In this document: positions 26,502 through 34,881 of the stretch, piece by piece
Numbering within the stretch: position 1 is the stretch's first letter
Layout: every line of letters begins with the position of its first letter
Source: Arthrobacter sp. ISL-30
GTDB taxonomy: Bacteria > Actinomycetota > Actinomycetes > Actinomycetales > Micrococcaceae
DNA: 64,000 nt
Assembly: GCF_018613855.1 (NCBI RefSeq)
Contig: NZ_JAGGPK010000006.1
Location: 1 to 64,000, forward strand
Reading direction: 5' to 3'
The notes under the pieces: generated by a model
What the model saw: the letters and a program-made list of their open reading frames with translations, nothing else
The model's database searches: none
What the model was told of the DNA's origin: nothing
Made by a program: the position numbers and the translations under genes

Positions 26502-27437
26502 ATGTCCTTCCGCCTGCCAGTGTCCCGTCGCACCGCCCTTGCCGCAGGGGCACTGGGCGTCGCCGGCGCCGTCGCCGCCCAGACTGCCCACGGCGCACCC
26601 GCCGCAGCCGGAACCGCTGCCCTGATTGGCGCTGCCGGCCAAAGCGACCTCCATGTCATGAGCTTCAATATCCGTTACGACCGCAGCGGAACCTTGCCTG
26701 GCCAGGCCGATTACTGGCCGGAACGCATCCCCGCGCTTAAGGCAGTGCTTGAGCTGGAGAAGCCCACCGCCGTCGGCATCCAGGAAGCACTGTTCCACCA
26801 GCTGGCCGCCGTCGAGGACGCCTTCCCGGCGCACTACCGGATGATCGGCTTTGGGCGCGACGGCGGCAGCGCCGGCGAATACTCGGCGATCTTCTACGAC
26901 GCCCGCCGGCTTGAGGTCATCGCCTGGGACCAGTTCTGGCTTTCGGACCAGCCGGACCTCATCGGTTCAGCGACTTGGGGAAACACAGTGACCCGAATCG
27001 TGACGTGGGGACGCTTCACCGATCTCAGCACCGGCAAGGAACTAATCCTGGTCAACACCCACTTCGACCACCAGTCGGAGAACGCGAGGGTCCTGGGCGC
27101 CAAGGCCATCATCGCCCTCATGGACTCTTTCAACCCCAAGCTGCCCACCATCCTCACCGGAGACTTCAACGCCCCTGCAGAGGCTTCCGGCGCCTACGAC
27201 TCCCTGGTGGGAAGCGGCGTTTTCCGGGATACCTGGACTATTGCGGGACAGCAGCTAACTCCCGCCTACGGCACCTTCCCCAACTATAAGGATCCCGTTG
27301 CCGGCGGCCTCCGCATTGACTGGATCCTCACGACGCCGGGAATCACCGTGCGCAAGGCGACCATCAACACCTTCACGCTTGACGGCCGGTACCCCAGTGA
27401 CCACACTCCCACCCAGGCCCTCGTGAACCTGGCTTAA
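26502..27437 (+). CDS. Tat-exported endonuclease/exonuclease/phosphatase-fold hydrolase
   Basis: A 311-aa protein. The Tat signal 'SRRTALAAGALGVAGAVAA' lies at residues 8-26. The EEP fold follows, with catalytic elements N56 ('MSFNIRY'), E95 ('GIQEAL'), 'NTHFDH', 'TGDFNA' and 'YPSDHTP'. It is probably a secreted phosphodiesterase or nuclease; this DNase I-like branch includes enzymes acting on phospholipid head groups, nucleic acid or sugar phosphates, and the substrate is not determined. CCAGGAGC precedes the ATG. Monocistronic by appearance, with 190 bp before the transhydrogenase operon. Confidence 0.87.
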   Translation: MSFRLPVSRRTALAAGALGVAGAVAAQTAHGAPAAAGTAALIGAAGQSDLHVMSFNIRYDRSGTLPGQADYWPERIPALKAVLELEKPTAVGIQEALFHQLAAVEDAFPAHYRMIGFGRDGGSAGEYSAIFYDARRLEVIAWDQFWLSDQPDLIGSATWGNTVTRIVTWGRFTDLSTGKELILVNTHFDHQSENARVLGAKAIIALMDSFNPKLPTILTGDFNAPAEASGAYDSLVGSGVFRDTWTIAGQQLTPAYGTFPNYKDPVAGGLRIDWILTTPGITVRKATINTFTLDGRYPSDHTPTQALVNLA

Positions 27438-27628
27438 GGGAGTTCAACCCGCGTTGATCGGAACGCCCTACTGCCGCGCCGGGCCGGTGGGCCATAGACT
27501 CTAGCCAACCACGTGCAGCAGTGCCGCTCCGCGAGACTTTGGAAGCAAGCGCGAACCTACGGCTGGGCAGCCAGGGCCGCGATTTCCACCAAGGGCACCT
27601 GCTGCACTCGTCCAGGAAGGTAGTGACG

Positions 27629-28810
27629 GTGAAGCTAGGCATAGCGCGGGAACGCCGGGCCGGTGAGCGGCGGGTGGCTGCGACGCCGGAGACGGTAAAG
27701 CAGCTGGTTGGGCTGGGCCTTGAGGTCCTGGTCGAGACCCAGGCCGGAGCCCTGGCCGGCCACGGAGATGAGGAATACCGTCATGCCGGCGCCAAAATCC
27801 TCCCCGAACTGGACCTCGCCGAACTGGACGCCTACGCCCATGTCCGCCCAATGGAACCATCGACGGCGGCGTCCCTCCGCCGCGGGGCCATTACCGTGGG
27901 ACTGGCCTCGCCGTCGTCGGAACTGCCTACCGTCCGGGCGCTAGCCGAAGCCGGTGTGACATCGTTCGCGCTCGAGCTGGTTCCGCGTATCTCCCGAGCC
28001 CAATCCATGGACGCCCTCACCTCCCAAGCCTTGGTCGCCGGTTATCGCTGCGTACTCGAGGCGGCGATGCGCCTGCCGCGCTTCTTCCCGCTCTATATGA
28101 CCGCCGCCGGCACAATCCCGCCTGCCCGCGTGCTGGTACTCGGCGTGGGTGTTGCAGGCCTGCAAGCCATTGGAACCGCGAAGAGGCTGGGCGCCCGCGT
28201 CTCCGCTAACGACATACGCCCGTCCTCCGCGGAGGAGGTGGCCTCGATGGGCGGGACGTTCATCCGGCTCGACCTTGAGACGGCGGAGGCCGCCGGCGGC
28301 TACGCCAGGGAACTCAGCGCCGATCGCGGAGCCCTGCAGCGCCAGCTTCTTGCCCCGCACGTCGCCGCTGCAGACGTACTGATCACGACGGCGGCCGTTC
28401 CCGGACGCCCGGCCCCGCTCCTGGTGACGCAGGAGATGGTGCAGGGCATGCGCAACGGGTCGGTCGTCGTCGACCTCGCCGCGGAATCCGGCGGCAACGT
28501 GGAGGGCTCTATTCCGGGGCGGGACCTTCACGTTCCCACGGCCGACGGCGAGGGCACAGTCACAATTGTGGGCATGAAGGACGCTGCGTCGGCCATGCCC
28601 GCGGACGCGTCGCGCCTCTACGCCAAGAACGTCGCCAATCTGTTGGCCCTCATGACCCGCGACGGCATCATGGCCCCGGACTGGGAGGACGAGGTGGTTG
28701 CCGGGACCTGCCTGACGCACGACGGCGAAGTGCGGCATGCGCCCACGGCGGAGGCGGTAGCGGCGCTCGCCGGAGCATCGAGCGGGACTGACAACGAGGG
28801 GGTTTCCTGA
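27629..28810 (+). CDS. pntAA: NAD(P) transhydrogenase alpha subunit, part 1 (NAD-binding)
   Basis: A 393-aa domain I protein that binds NAD(H) at the membrane-peripheral side. The family pattern is 'LGIARERRAGERRVAATPETVKQLVGLGLEVLVETQAG', 'VSANDIRPSSAEEVASMGGTF' and 'VLVLGVGVAGLQAIGTAKRLGA' (Rossmann). With the two following genes it forms the proton-translocating transhydrogenase that makes NADPH from NADH. GTG at 27629 follows AGGAAGG at 8 nt; GTG 27623 is the alternative. The stop overlaps the next ATG (TGATG). Split three-gene architecture, as usual in actinobacteria. Confidence 0.93.
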   Translation: MKLGIARERRAGERRVAATPETVKQLVGLGLEVLVETQAGALAGHGDEEYRHAGAKILPELDLAELDAYAHVRPMEPSTAASLRRGAITVGLASPSSELPTVRALAEAGVTSFALELVPRISRAQSMDALTSQALVAGYRCVLEAAMRLPRFFPLYMTAAGTIPPARVLVLGVGVAGLQAIGTAKRLGARVSANDIRPSSAEEVASMGGTFIRLDLETAEAAGGYARELSADRGALQRQLLAPHVAAADVLITTAAVPGRPAPLLVTQEMVQGMRNGSVVVDLAAESGGNVEGSIPGRDLHVPTADGEGTVTIVGMKDAASAMPADASRLYAKNVANLLALMTRDGIMAPDWEDEVVAGTCLTHDGEVRHAPTAEAVAALAGASSGTDNEGVS

Positions 28811-29154
28811 TGGACGGAATAGGACTGCTCACGATCACCGTGCTGGCGGTCTTTGTGGGCTTCGAAGTAGTTTCGAAGGTTTCCAGCACCCTGCACACAC
28901 CCCTCATGTCCGGAGCCAACGCCATCCACGGCATCATCCTGGTGGGCGCGATCATCGTCGCGGGACAGGCCTCGGGCCCCTGGGTGCTAGCGGTGGCCCT
29001 GCTCGCCGTCGTGCTGGCCACAGCCAACCTGGTGGGTGGATTCGTGGTGACTGACCGAATGCTGGAGATGTTCCATGGACGCGGTCCCGGCAAGGCGCTG
29101 AGCACAAGGGACAGGGCCAAGGCCGTCAAGGATAAGGCGGAGGACCGACGATGA
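28810..29154 (+). CDS. pntAB: NAD(P) transhydrogenase alpha subunit, part 2 (membrane)
   Basis: A 114-aa protein with three membrane helices: 'LLTITVLAVFVGFEVV', 'GIILVGAIIVAGQASG', 'VLAVALLAVVLATANLVGGFVV'. It carries the motif 'LHTPLMSGANAIHGI', diagnostic of this subunit. It supplies part of the proton channel. Overlaps its neighbours on both sides, so translation is coupled. Confidence 0.94.
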   Translation: MDGIGLLTITVLAVFVGFEVVSKVSSTLHTPLMSGANAIHGIILVGAIIVAGQASGPWVLAVALLAVVLATANLVGGFVVTDRMLEMFHGRGPGKALSTRDRAKAVKDKAEDRR

Positions 29155-30524
29155 TCCTCTTCGACCCTGTCTGGACCGCGCTGCTCTATCTCGCTGCATC
29201 CGTCTGCTTCATCCTCGCCCTCAAGGGACTCAGCTCGCCCAGGACGGCCCGACGCGGCAATCTCCTAGGCGCTTTCGGCGCGCTCGTGGGCGTCGCCACT
29301 GTTTTCCTGTCGGTCAGGCTGGACAACATTCCGTGGATCCTGGGCGCTATTGCCGTTGGTTCGGTCGTGGCCGCGCCGGTAGCCCGACAGGTCAAGATGA
29401 CGCAGATGCCGCAGCTCGTGGCCCTATTCAACGGGGTGGGAGGTGGCGCCGCGGCACTTGTGGGCCTCCTCGAACTGGCCCATGCGGACGATCCCTGGGT
29501 GCGACTGGCCATCGTGTTCGCGCTCCTGGTGGGGGCGGTTTCCTTCGCCGGTTCCGGTGTGACGTTTGCCAAGCTGCAGGAACTCATGACCACCCGTCCC
29601 GTGGTCTTTCCGGGGCTGCCCGTCCTCATGGCGGCGGTGCTGCTCGCCGCGGTGGGTGTGGGTGTCGCCGTCGTCCTCACCGGCTGGCTGCCGCTGGCCC
29701 TGCTGCTGCTGGTGCTGGGACTCGTGGCTGGCGTCCTTTTGGTCCTGCCCGTGGGCGGCGCCGACGTTCCGATCGTCATCTCGCTCCTCAACGCCTTCAC
29801 TGGCCTGGCCGTTGCGGCCTCAGGGCTGGTGCTGGGCAACGTGCTCCTGCTCGTAGCGGGCACGCTCGTCGGGGCTTCGGGTACCATCCTCACCCGGGCA
29901 ATGGCGGCCGCCATGGGTCGAAGCGTGGCAGGAATTCTCTTCGGCGCGTTCCGGGGAGGTTCGACGGCGGGTTCGACGGCGGTCAGTGACCGCCCCGTCC
30001 GCTCGTCCAGCTCCGAGGACGTAGCGGTGCTGTTGGGATATGCGCAGCGGGTGATCATCGTCCCCGGCTATGGCCTTGCAGTTGCCCAGGGCCAGCATAC
30101 GGCGGCCGAACTGGCACAGGCACTGGAGGAACGGGGCACGCGCGTGGACTTCGCAATCCACCCGGTGGCAGGCCGCATGCCCGGACACATGAACGTTCTG
30201 CTGGCCGAGGCCAACGTGCCTTACGAGTCGCTGAGGGAGATGGGCGAGATCAACTCCGAGTTCCGCACCGCCGACGTCGCGCTCGTGGTGGGAGCGAACG
30301 ACGTCGTCAATCCCGCCGCGAAGACCAGTGCCGGCTCGCCGATCTACGGCATGCCAATCCTGGAAGTGGCCGATGCCCGGCAGGTGGTCTTCCTCAAGCG
30401 CTCCATGAGGCCGGGCTTCGCGGGGATCGAGAATGAGTTGCTGTACGAGCCCCAGACCACGCTGCTGTTCGGGGATGCAAAGGATTCCCTCACCAAGGTG
30501 CTGGCAGCGGTCAAGGGACTGTAG
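29151..30524 (+). CDS. pntB: NAD(P) transhydrogenase beta subunit
   Basis: A 457-aa protein with about eight or nine N-terminal membrane helices, including 'MPQLVALFNGVGGGAAALVGLLEL', and a C-terminal NADP-binding domain III ('VIIVPGYGLAVAQGQHTAAELAQAL', 'RMPGHMNVLLAEANVPYESL', 'VVGANDVVNPAAKTSAGSPIYGMP', 'VFLKRSMRPGFAGIENELLY'). It completes the transhydrogenase. ATG 29151 overlaps pntAB. The gene ends the operon; the next gene is convergent. Confidence 0.95.
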   Translation: MILFDPVWTALLYLAASVCFILALKGLSSPRTARRGNLLGAFGALVGVATVFLSVRLDNIPWILGAIAVGSVVAAPVARQVKMTQMPQLVALFNGVGGGAAALVGLLELAHADDPWVRLAIVFALLVGAVSFAGSGVTFAKLQELMTTRPVVFPGLPVLMAAVLLAAVGVGVAVVLTGWLPLALLLLVLGLVAGVLLVLPVGGADVPIVISLLNAFTGLAVAASGLVLGNVLLLVAGTLVGASGTILTRAMAAAMGRSVAGILFGAFRGGSTAGSTAVSDRPVRSSSSEDVAVLLGYAQRVIIVPGYGLAVAQGQHTAAELAQALEERGTRVDFAIHPVAGRMPGHMNVLLAEANVPYESLREMGEINSEFRTADVALVVGANDVVNPAAKTSAGSPIYGMPILEVADARQVVFLKRSMRPGFAGIENELLYEPQTTLLFGDAKDSLTKVLAAVKGL

Positions 30525-30557
30525 TGTGCTTGCTGAGTCGTTGATGCCTGAGCGAGG

Positions 30558-31340
30558 CTAGGCTCCAGTGATCGCTTCACGGATGTGTTGCAGGGACTTG
30601 ATTGAGTCACCGTCCGAAGGGGTGTACTCGAGCCCAATGCCGCCGCTGTAGCCGACTGCCTGGAGCGCATGGATCTCCCTTTTCCAGTCCACGCCGCCTG
30701 ATCCCGGCTCATGGCGACCCGGGTGATCGGCGATCTGCACATGTCCGATGAGATGCCCTGCTCCCCGAAGGACCTCGGCCGGATCTTCATCCATCACCAC
30801 CGAATGGTAGAGGTCATACAGGAGCCGAATGTTGGGGGAATCCACGTCATTGAGAACATCGAGCGCGACCTTCGTTGAGTCGAGATAGTTCCCCACATGA
30901 TCGACTCGGGTATTCAGCGGCTCAAGAATGAGCGTCACGCCGGCTTCTTCGGCTAAGGGCGCAGCCGCCCGCAGCGCCTCGGTCAATGCTTCCCTCTGCT
31001 CCAAATCCGGAACACCTTCACGGGCGTTTCCGGAGAGAACCACCAGGTTGGGGATTTCCAGGCGCTTCGCAACAGGGATCGATTCCCGCACGCCCTGGAG
31101 GAACTCATTTCGCTGTGCCGGGTCTACGAGGTGGCCTTGGGGCTGGCTGACCATCGACAGGACCGAGAGGCCCGTGTCGGCCAGGGACCGCTCTATGGCA
31201 TCAATGTCTTTGTTGCGCCACAGCCAGAATTCGACCTTGTTGATGCCTGCGGTTTTCGCTGCCGTGAGTTGCCTGGCCGACATCGGATCCCCGAATTCGC
31301 GGAAGAGCATTTCGACGCAGACTGATAATTCGTTCCTCAT
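30558..31340 (-). CDS. Hydroxypyruvate isomerase-like TIM-barrel protein
   Basis: A 260-aa xylose isomerase-like TIM barrel. It has Hyi/OtnI-type features: 'SVCVEMLF' at the first strand, 'LILEPLNTRVDHVGNYL', 'RLLYDLYHSVVMDEDP', 'GHVQIADHPGRHEPGSGGVDW' and 'GLEYTPSDG', which supply the Glu/Asp/Gln/Glu metal set. It should isomerise a hydroxypyruvate or 2-oxo-tetronate type intermediate. It diverges from an enolase-superfamily sugar-acid dehydratase, with a 25-bp palindrome between them, so both probably belong to one sugar-acid regulon. Confidence 0.84.
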   Translation of the reverse strand: MRNELSVCVEMLFREFGDPMSARQLTAAKTAGINKVEFWLWRNKDIDAIERSLADTGLSVLSMVSQPQGHLVDPAQRNEFLQGVRESIPVAKRLEIPNLVVLSGNAREGVPDLEQREALTEALRAAAPLAEEAGVTLILEPLNTRVDHVGNYLDSTKVALDVLNDVDSPNIRLLYDLYHSVVMDEDPAEVLRGAGHLIGHVQIADHPGRHEPGSGGVDWKREIHALQAVGYSGGIGLEYTPSDGDSIKSLQHIREAITGA

Positions 31341-31397
31341 TGAGGTCTCTCCTCTGTCGGGATGCCTTTGGTGAGACAGTACCCCTACGGGTTCTTG

Positions 31398-31422
31398 TCG
31401 TATAAGTCCTCAACTTATACGA
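31398..31422. promoter_or_regulatory. Candidate operator, 25-bp perfect inverted repeat
   Basis: TCGTATAAGT-ccTCA-ACTTATACGA: 10-bp perfect arms with a 5-bp spacer (CCTCA), in the 117-bp divergent gap between the isomerase-like and the dehydratase genes. This would regulate both promoters. No regulator gene lies adjacent; a GntR or LacI-type protein encoded elsewhere is the likely binder. Confidence 0.72.
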
Positions 31423-31457
31423 TGAGTTAGATACAGCGTCAGAGAGGACACTTTCCA

Positions 31458-32675
31458 TTGGCTACGAGCACCTTTACTTCCTTCACCCATGCCGAGGCCA
31501 CCGCGGCGAATGAGCAGCACTTCGCCGGGCTGCTTCCGGGCGAGGCCACCACGGACCGCATTACCGGCGTCGAACTTTCCCTGGCGTTCCTGCCGCTCAA
31601 GACGGCGATCAGCGACGCGAAGGTGCTGACCGGACGGCAGAAGCCGCTGACCGAAGTCGCGTTCCTTTTTGCCGAAATCCGCACAGAAGCGGGGCTGTCC
31701 GGCGTCGGCTACAGCTACTCGAAGCGGGCCGGCGGCCAAGGCCTCTTCGCCCATGCCAAGGAAGTCGCGCCTGAACTTCTGGGTGAAGACCCCAATGACA
31801 TCCAGCGGCTCTGGACCAAACTGGTCTGGGCCGGCGCCTCGGTGGGGCGTAGCGGGCTCTCCACACAGGCCATTGCCGCAATGGATATTGCGCTTTGGGA
31901 TCTCAAGGCCAAGCGCGCAGGACTCCCGCTGGCCAAGCTCCTGGGGGCGCATCGGGATTCCGTGCAGTGCTACAACACTTCGGGCGGTTTCCTGTCCTCG
32001 TCCATTGAGGAGGTCCTGTCCAACGTGCAGGCCGCCGTGGAGCAAGGCATTGGCGGCATCAAGATCAAGGTGGGCCAGCCGGACGCCGCCGTCGACATCA
32101 AGCGCGTCCGCGCCGTGCGGGAAGCCCTTGGCGACGCATTCCCGCTTATGGTGGATGCCAACCAGCAATGGAACCGCAGCACCGCCATCCGCATGGGCCG
32201 CAAACTGGAGGAATTCGACCTTGTGTGGATCGAGGAACCCCTGGACGCCTACGACGCCGAGGGCCATGCCGCCCTGGCCCGTGAACTGGCCACGCCGATT
32301 GCGACCGGCGAGATGCTGACCAGTGTTGCCGAGCACCGCGCGCTCATCAGTGCGGGCTCGGTGGACTTTATGCAGCCGGACGCTCCGCGCGTGGGCGGCA
32401 TCACCCAGTTCCTGAAAATCATGGCGCTCGGCCAGGAGGCGGGAGTTCGCATGGCGCCGCACTTCGCGATGGAAATCCACCTGCACCTGTCGGCCGCCTA
32501 TGAGATCGACCCCTGGGTGGAGCACTTTGACTGGCTGGAGCCGCTCTTCAACGAAAAGCTCAAGATCGCCGGAGGCCGCATGATTGTCCCGAACCGACCG
32601 GGGCTTGGCTTCTCGTTGAGTGATCAGGCGCGGGCCTGGACCACGGATACTGCCCGATTCGGCAGCGGCTCGTAG
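31458..32675 (+). CDS. Mandelate racemase/enolase-superfamily dehydratase (L-talarate/galactarate type)
   Basis: A 405-aa enzyme. The barrel motif 'GIKIKVGQP' gives the K-x-K catalytic base. Metal ligands are in 'LMVDANQQWN' (D), 'IEEPLDAYD' (E) and 'IATGEMLTS' (E). The His base is in 'MAPHFAMEIHLHL'. This combination fits the L-talarate/galactarate dehydratase group, which dehydrates C6 sugar diacids; glucarate or other acids remain possible. TTG start at 31458 after AGAGAGGA. Six bp separate its end from the convergent dps. Confidence 0.86.
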   Translation: MATSTFTSFTHAEATAANEQHFAGLLPGEATTDRITGVELSLAFLPLKTAISDAKVLTGRQKPLTEVAFLFAEIRTEAGLSGVGYSYSKRAGGQGLFAHAKEVAPELLGEDPNDIQRLWTKLVWAGASVGRSGLSTQAIAAMDIALWDLKAKRAGLPLAKLLGAHRDSVQCYNTSGGFLSSSIEEVLSNVQAAVEQGIGGIKIKVGQPDAAVDIKRVRAVREALGDAFPLMVDANQQWNRSTAIRMGRKLEEFDLVWIEEPLDAYDAEGHAALARELATPIATGEMLTSVAEHRALISAGSVDFMQPDAPRVGGITQFLKIMALGQEAGVRMAPHFAMEIHLHLSAAYEIDPWVEHFDWLEPLFNEKLKIAGGRMIVPNRPGLGFSLSDQARAWTTDTARFGSGS

Positions 32676-32681
32676 CTAAAG

Positions 32682-33161
32682 TTACTTCTCGTCCGGCTCC
32701 TGCACCTCTGCGTTAGCCGTCATGGTCTCGGCGTTCACCATCCAGGCGAGCTGTTCCAGCCGGGCGATGAACTCGTGCAGCAGATCGGCCGACGTCGGAT
32801 CCTCTTCGTCCACCTCGTCATGGACATCGCGCATAGTCTGCACCGTACGCTCCAGCCGCTCCGTAATGAGCTTGACGGCCTCCTTGGTGTTCGTCAGGCC
32901 CTCGGGGAACTGGGACAGCCGCGTTGCTTCGGCGATGGTGGCGCTCCGGCCGTCGGGCAGGGCGTGCAGGGAGCGCATGCGTTCTGCGGTGTCATCCGCG
33001 AACTGCCGGGCGGCTAGCACGATTTCGTCCAGTTGGAGGTGCAGGTCCCGGAAGTTCTGGCCCACGATGTTCCAGTGCGCCTGCTTCCCCTGCAGTTGTA
33101 GTTCGATGAGGTCCGTCAGGACGGCCTGTAGATTGCCTGCCAGGGTCTGGGATGCTTTCAC
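32682..33161 (-). CDS. dps: Dps ferritin-like DNA-protection protein
   Basis: A 159-aa protein. The four-helix ferritin-like fold has the dinuclear ferroxidase motif 'GKQAHWNIVGQNFRDLHLQLDEIVLAARQFADDTAERM', in which H, D and E provide iron ligands. It forms dodecamers that store iron and shield DNA in stress. GTG at 33161 sits 6 nt after GGAGG; an ATG at 33188 is less likely. A 16-bp palindrome lies 57 bp upstream. Confidence 0.93.
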   Translation of the reverse strand: MKASQTLAGNLQAVLTDLIELQLQGKQAHWNIVGQNFRDLHLQLDEIVLAARQFADDTAERMRSLHALPDGRSATIAEATRLSQFPEGLTNTKEAVKLITERLERTVQTMRDVHDEVDEEDPTSADLLHEFIARLEQLAWMVNAETMTANAEVQEPDEK

Positions 33162-33217
33162 TTTTTTCCTCCGTAGCGCAGAAAACAAGGGACGATCGTC
33201 AGTCTACTTACCAAAAA

Positions 33218-33233
33218 CGTTCCTTCAGGAACG
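33218..33233. promoter_or_regulatory. Candidate operator upstream of dps
   Basis: Perfect inverted repeat CGTTCCT-tc-AGGAACG, 57 bp upstream of the dps start and 105 bp from the plus-strand gene. Position suits an operator for dps; it is too small to be a good terminator. Confidence 0.5.
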
Positions 33234-33337
33234 GTTCCGCCAGGGGAGGAACCGAGTGGTGACTTCAGACACACCAACGTACACTCAACTAAAGGTCAAG
33301 CAGTTGGCTCCTGGAAAGTTCTTTTAAGGGGACTTCA

Positions 33338-33757
33338 TTGCCACGCACATCGAGTGTGGCGGCCACGCTGGACCACAATTCACAGGCTGCCACGCATACC
33401 GCAGAGGGTTGGCTGCCGCCGATTCGTTTCCGCACTTCCCCTTCAATCCCATCTAATCGGGGCGTCCAGCAGATGAGGCGCACCTTGATGACATCGATGG
33501 CTATTTGGGGCAGTCCTGCCGCCCTCCTCGCCTCCATGCCCGATCGCGAACTACTGAGGATCACGGATACCTGCTTCAGCCTGCTGGATTCGGATTTCCC
33601 GGATGCCGAATGCCGCCAATGGTACGAACTTGCCGTCGAGGAGGCCCAACGACGGCGGCTCGCACCACCCCGACGCGGCTTTATCGGCGCCGGTGCCAGC
33701 AGATTCCGACGATCCCGGCCCAGCGTGCGATTGCGACGACGGACCCCGCGGGAATAG
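33338..33757 (+). CDS. Possible small protein upstream of sigma factor
   Basis: A 139-aa open frame ending 17 bp before the sigma factor gene. The middle ('MAIWGSPAALLASMPDRELLRITDTCFSLLDSDFPDAECRQWYELAVEEAQRR') has real-protein composition with helical character. The flanks ('HTAEGWLPPIRFRTSPSIPSN', 'FRRSRPSVRLRRRTPRE') do not. The TTG at 33338 follows AAGGGGA; internal starts near 33473 or 33491 are equally possible. No domain recognised. Confidence 0.4.
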   Translation: MPRTSSVAATLDHNSQAATHTAEGWLPPIRFRTSPSIPSNRGVQQMRRTLMTSMAIWGSPAALLASMPDRELLRITDTCFSLLDSDFPDAECRQWYELAVEEAQRRRLAPPRRGFIGAGASRFRRSRPSVRLRRRTPRE

Positions 33758-33774
33758 CGCTTTCGGGACATGCC

Positions 33775-34500
33775 ATGACAGGCCTTTTGCCGGAGGTGCT
33801 CCGCGATGATTCTGAGCCACGGGGGTACCTCCGGGATCTAGTCATCAGCCACCTTGACCTGGCTGACACCGTCGCCTCGCGGTTTCATAAGGGTGGGCCC
33901 GACGCCGACGACATCCGCCAAGTAGCCCGCCTTGGACTACTTAAGGCAGCACGTCGCTATGAGGCCGCTCGGGGCGTGCCGTTCAAGGCGTTCGCCGAGC
34001 CGACCATCGTTGGCGAAATCAAACGCTATTTTCGGGATTCGTGCTGGCTTGTGAGGCCCCCGCGAAACTTGCAGGACGTGCGGGCCAAAGTCCGGGGAGT
34101 GTTCCCCGAGCTCATGCAGCAGCTCGGTCGGGAACCGTCACTGAAGAACCTCGCCGAAACCCTTCAATGCCACAAAGATGTAGTGTCCGAGGCCATGCAG
34201 TGCAGTGTGCTGCGGAAGCCGGCATCCCTCGAGAGCCAGTGGGGCGAGTCCCTGGACGCTGGCTCCCTGACCAGCGCCACAGCCTTCGACGACGAAGGAT
34301 TCGCCCATGTGGAGGACCGGCTGTTCCTGGGGGCGGCCCTGGCGACCGTCAGCCAGGCCGAGCGGAGACTGCTCTACCTGCGCTTCGTCGAGGGACTCAG
34401 CCAGCAGCAGGTCGCAGCTGAGCTTGGCGTCTCACAAATGCAGGTGTCGCGCCTGCTAAAGGTGACACTGGCCAAACTGCGGCGGCTCCTGACCACATAA
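33775..34500 (+). CDS. SigB/SigF-type alternative RNA polymerase sigma factor
   Basis: A 241-aa sigma-70 family protein of group 3. Region 2 reads 'HLDLADTVASRFHKGGPDADDIRQVARLGLLKAARRYEAARGVPFKAFAEPTIVGEIKRYFRDSCWLVRPPRNLQD'. Region 3 follows with 'GREPSLKNLAETLQCHKDVVSEA'. Region 4 has the HTH 'GLSQQQVAAELGVSQMQVSRLLKVTLAKLRR'. It should direct a general-stress regulon. The ATG at 33775 has GGGA upstream. No anti-sigma or anti-anti-sigma gene (RsbW/RsbV type) is adjacent, which is unusual for this group. It sits among stress genes (dps, ANTAR, csbD). Confidence 0.92.
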   Translation: MTGLLPEVLRDDSEPRGYLRDLVISHLDLADTVASRFHKGGPDADDIRQVARLGLLKAARRYEAARGVPFKAFAEPTIVGEIKRYFRDSCWLVRPPRNLQDVRAKVRGVFPELMQQLGREPSLKNLAETLQCHKDVVSEAMQCSVLRKPASLESQWGESLDAGSLTSATAFDDEGFAHVEDRLFLGAALATVSQAERRLLYLRFVEGLSQQQVAAELGVSQMQVSRLLKVTLAKLRRLLTT

Positions 34501-34603
34501 CGGGCAGCCAACAGGCCGGGGATTCCTTCGTTGCGTAGCGCGTCGATCTGCCGGTCGAGGCCTGCTCCCCTGAAGCGCCCGATGTGGGGAACGTCGAGCC
34601 TGT

Positions 34604-34747
34604 TCAGTGCATGAAGCCACCCGCGTTCCTGTCGCGGTCGTATTTTCCGCAACGCGTGCAGCGCCTATAGCGGCCGCTGCCATCCTCGCTGCTTTCGATG
34701 TGCCAAACGTGGCGCAAGTTCAGTTTGCACATCAGGATCTGGAGCAT
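34604..34747 (-). CDS. Small zinc-ribbon-like protein, 47 aa
   Basis: Too short to be found by length alone. The ATG at 34747 follows GGAGAGCGCC. The product begins MLQILMCKLNLRHVWH and contains the knuckle 'RRCTRCGKYDR' (C30-x2-C33) plus C7, then ends in FMH. The pattern 'CKLNLRH.W..E.SEDG.RY.RC.RCGK' is one I recognise from small hypothetical proteins of actinobacteria. It may bind zinc and a nucleic acid or protein partner; function unknown. Confidence 0.72.
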   Translation of the reverse strand: MLQILMCKLNLRHVWHIESSEDGSGRYRRCTRCGKYDRDRNAGGFMH

Positions 34748-34881
34748 GGCGCTCTCCGTTCCGAACCACGCTTAACAGGCCAACCGCTTTGGCAACGTGA
34801 TCAACCCCAAGTGTATGCGCGGCCTCCTGCGGCTACTAGTGGGCGATGACGTCTTCCAGGTTCTTCAGTCCTTGCTGTGAC

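Noticed and set aside
33505-33774. Upstream extension of the sigma factor frame to 33505
   Set aside because: The extension is Arg/Pro-rich and is the out-of-frame image of the preceding small frame; the sigma fold starts after ATG 33775.
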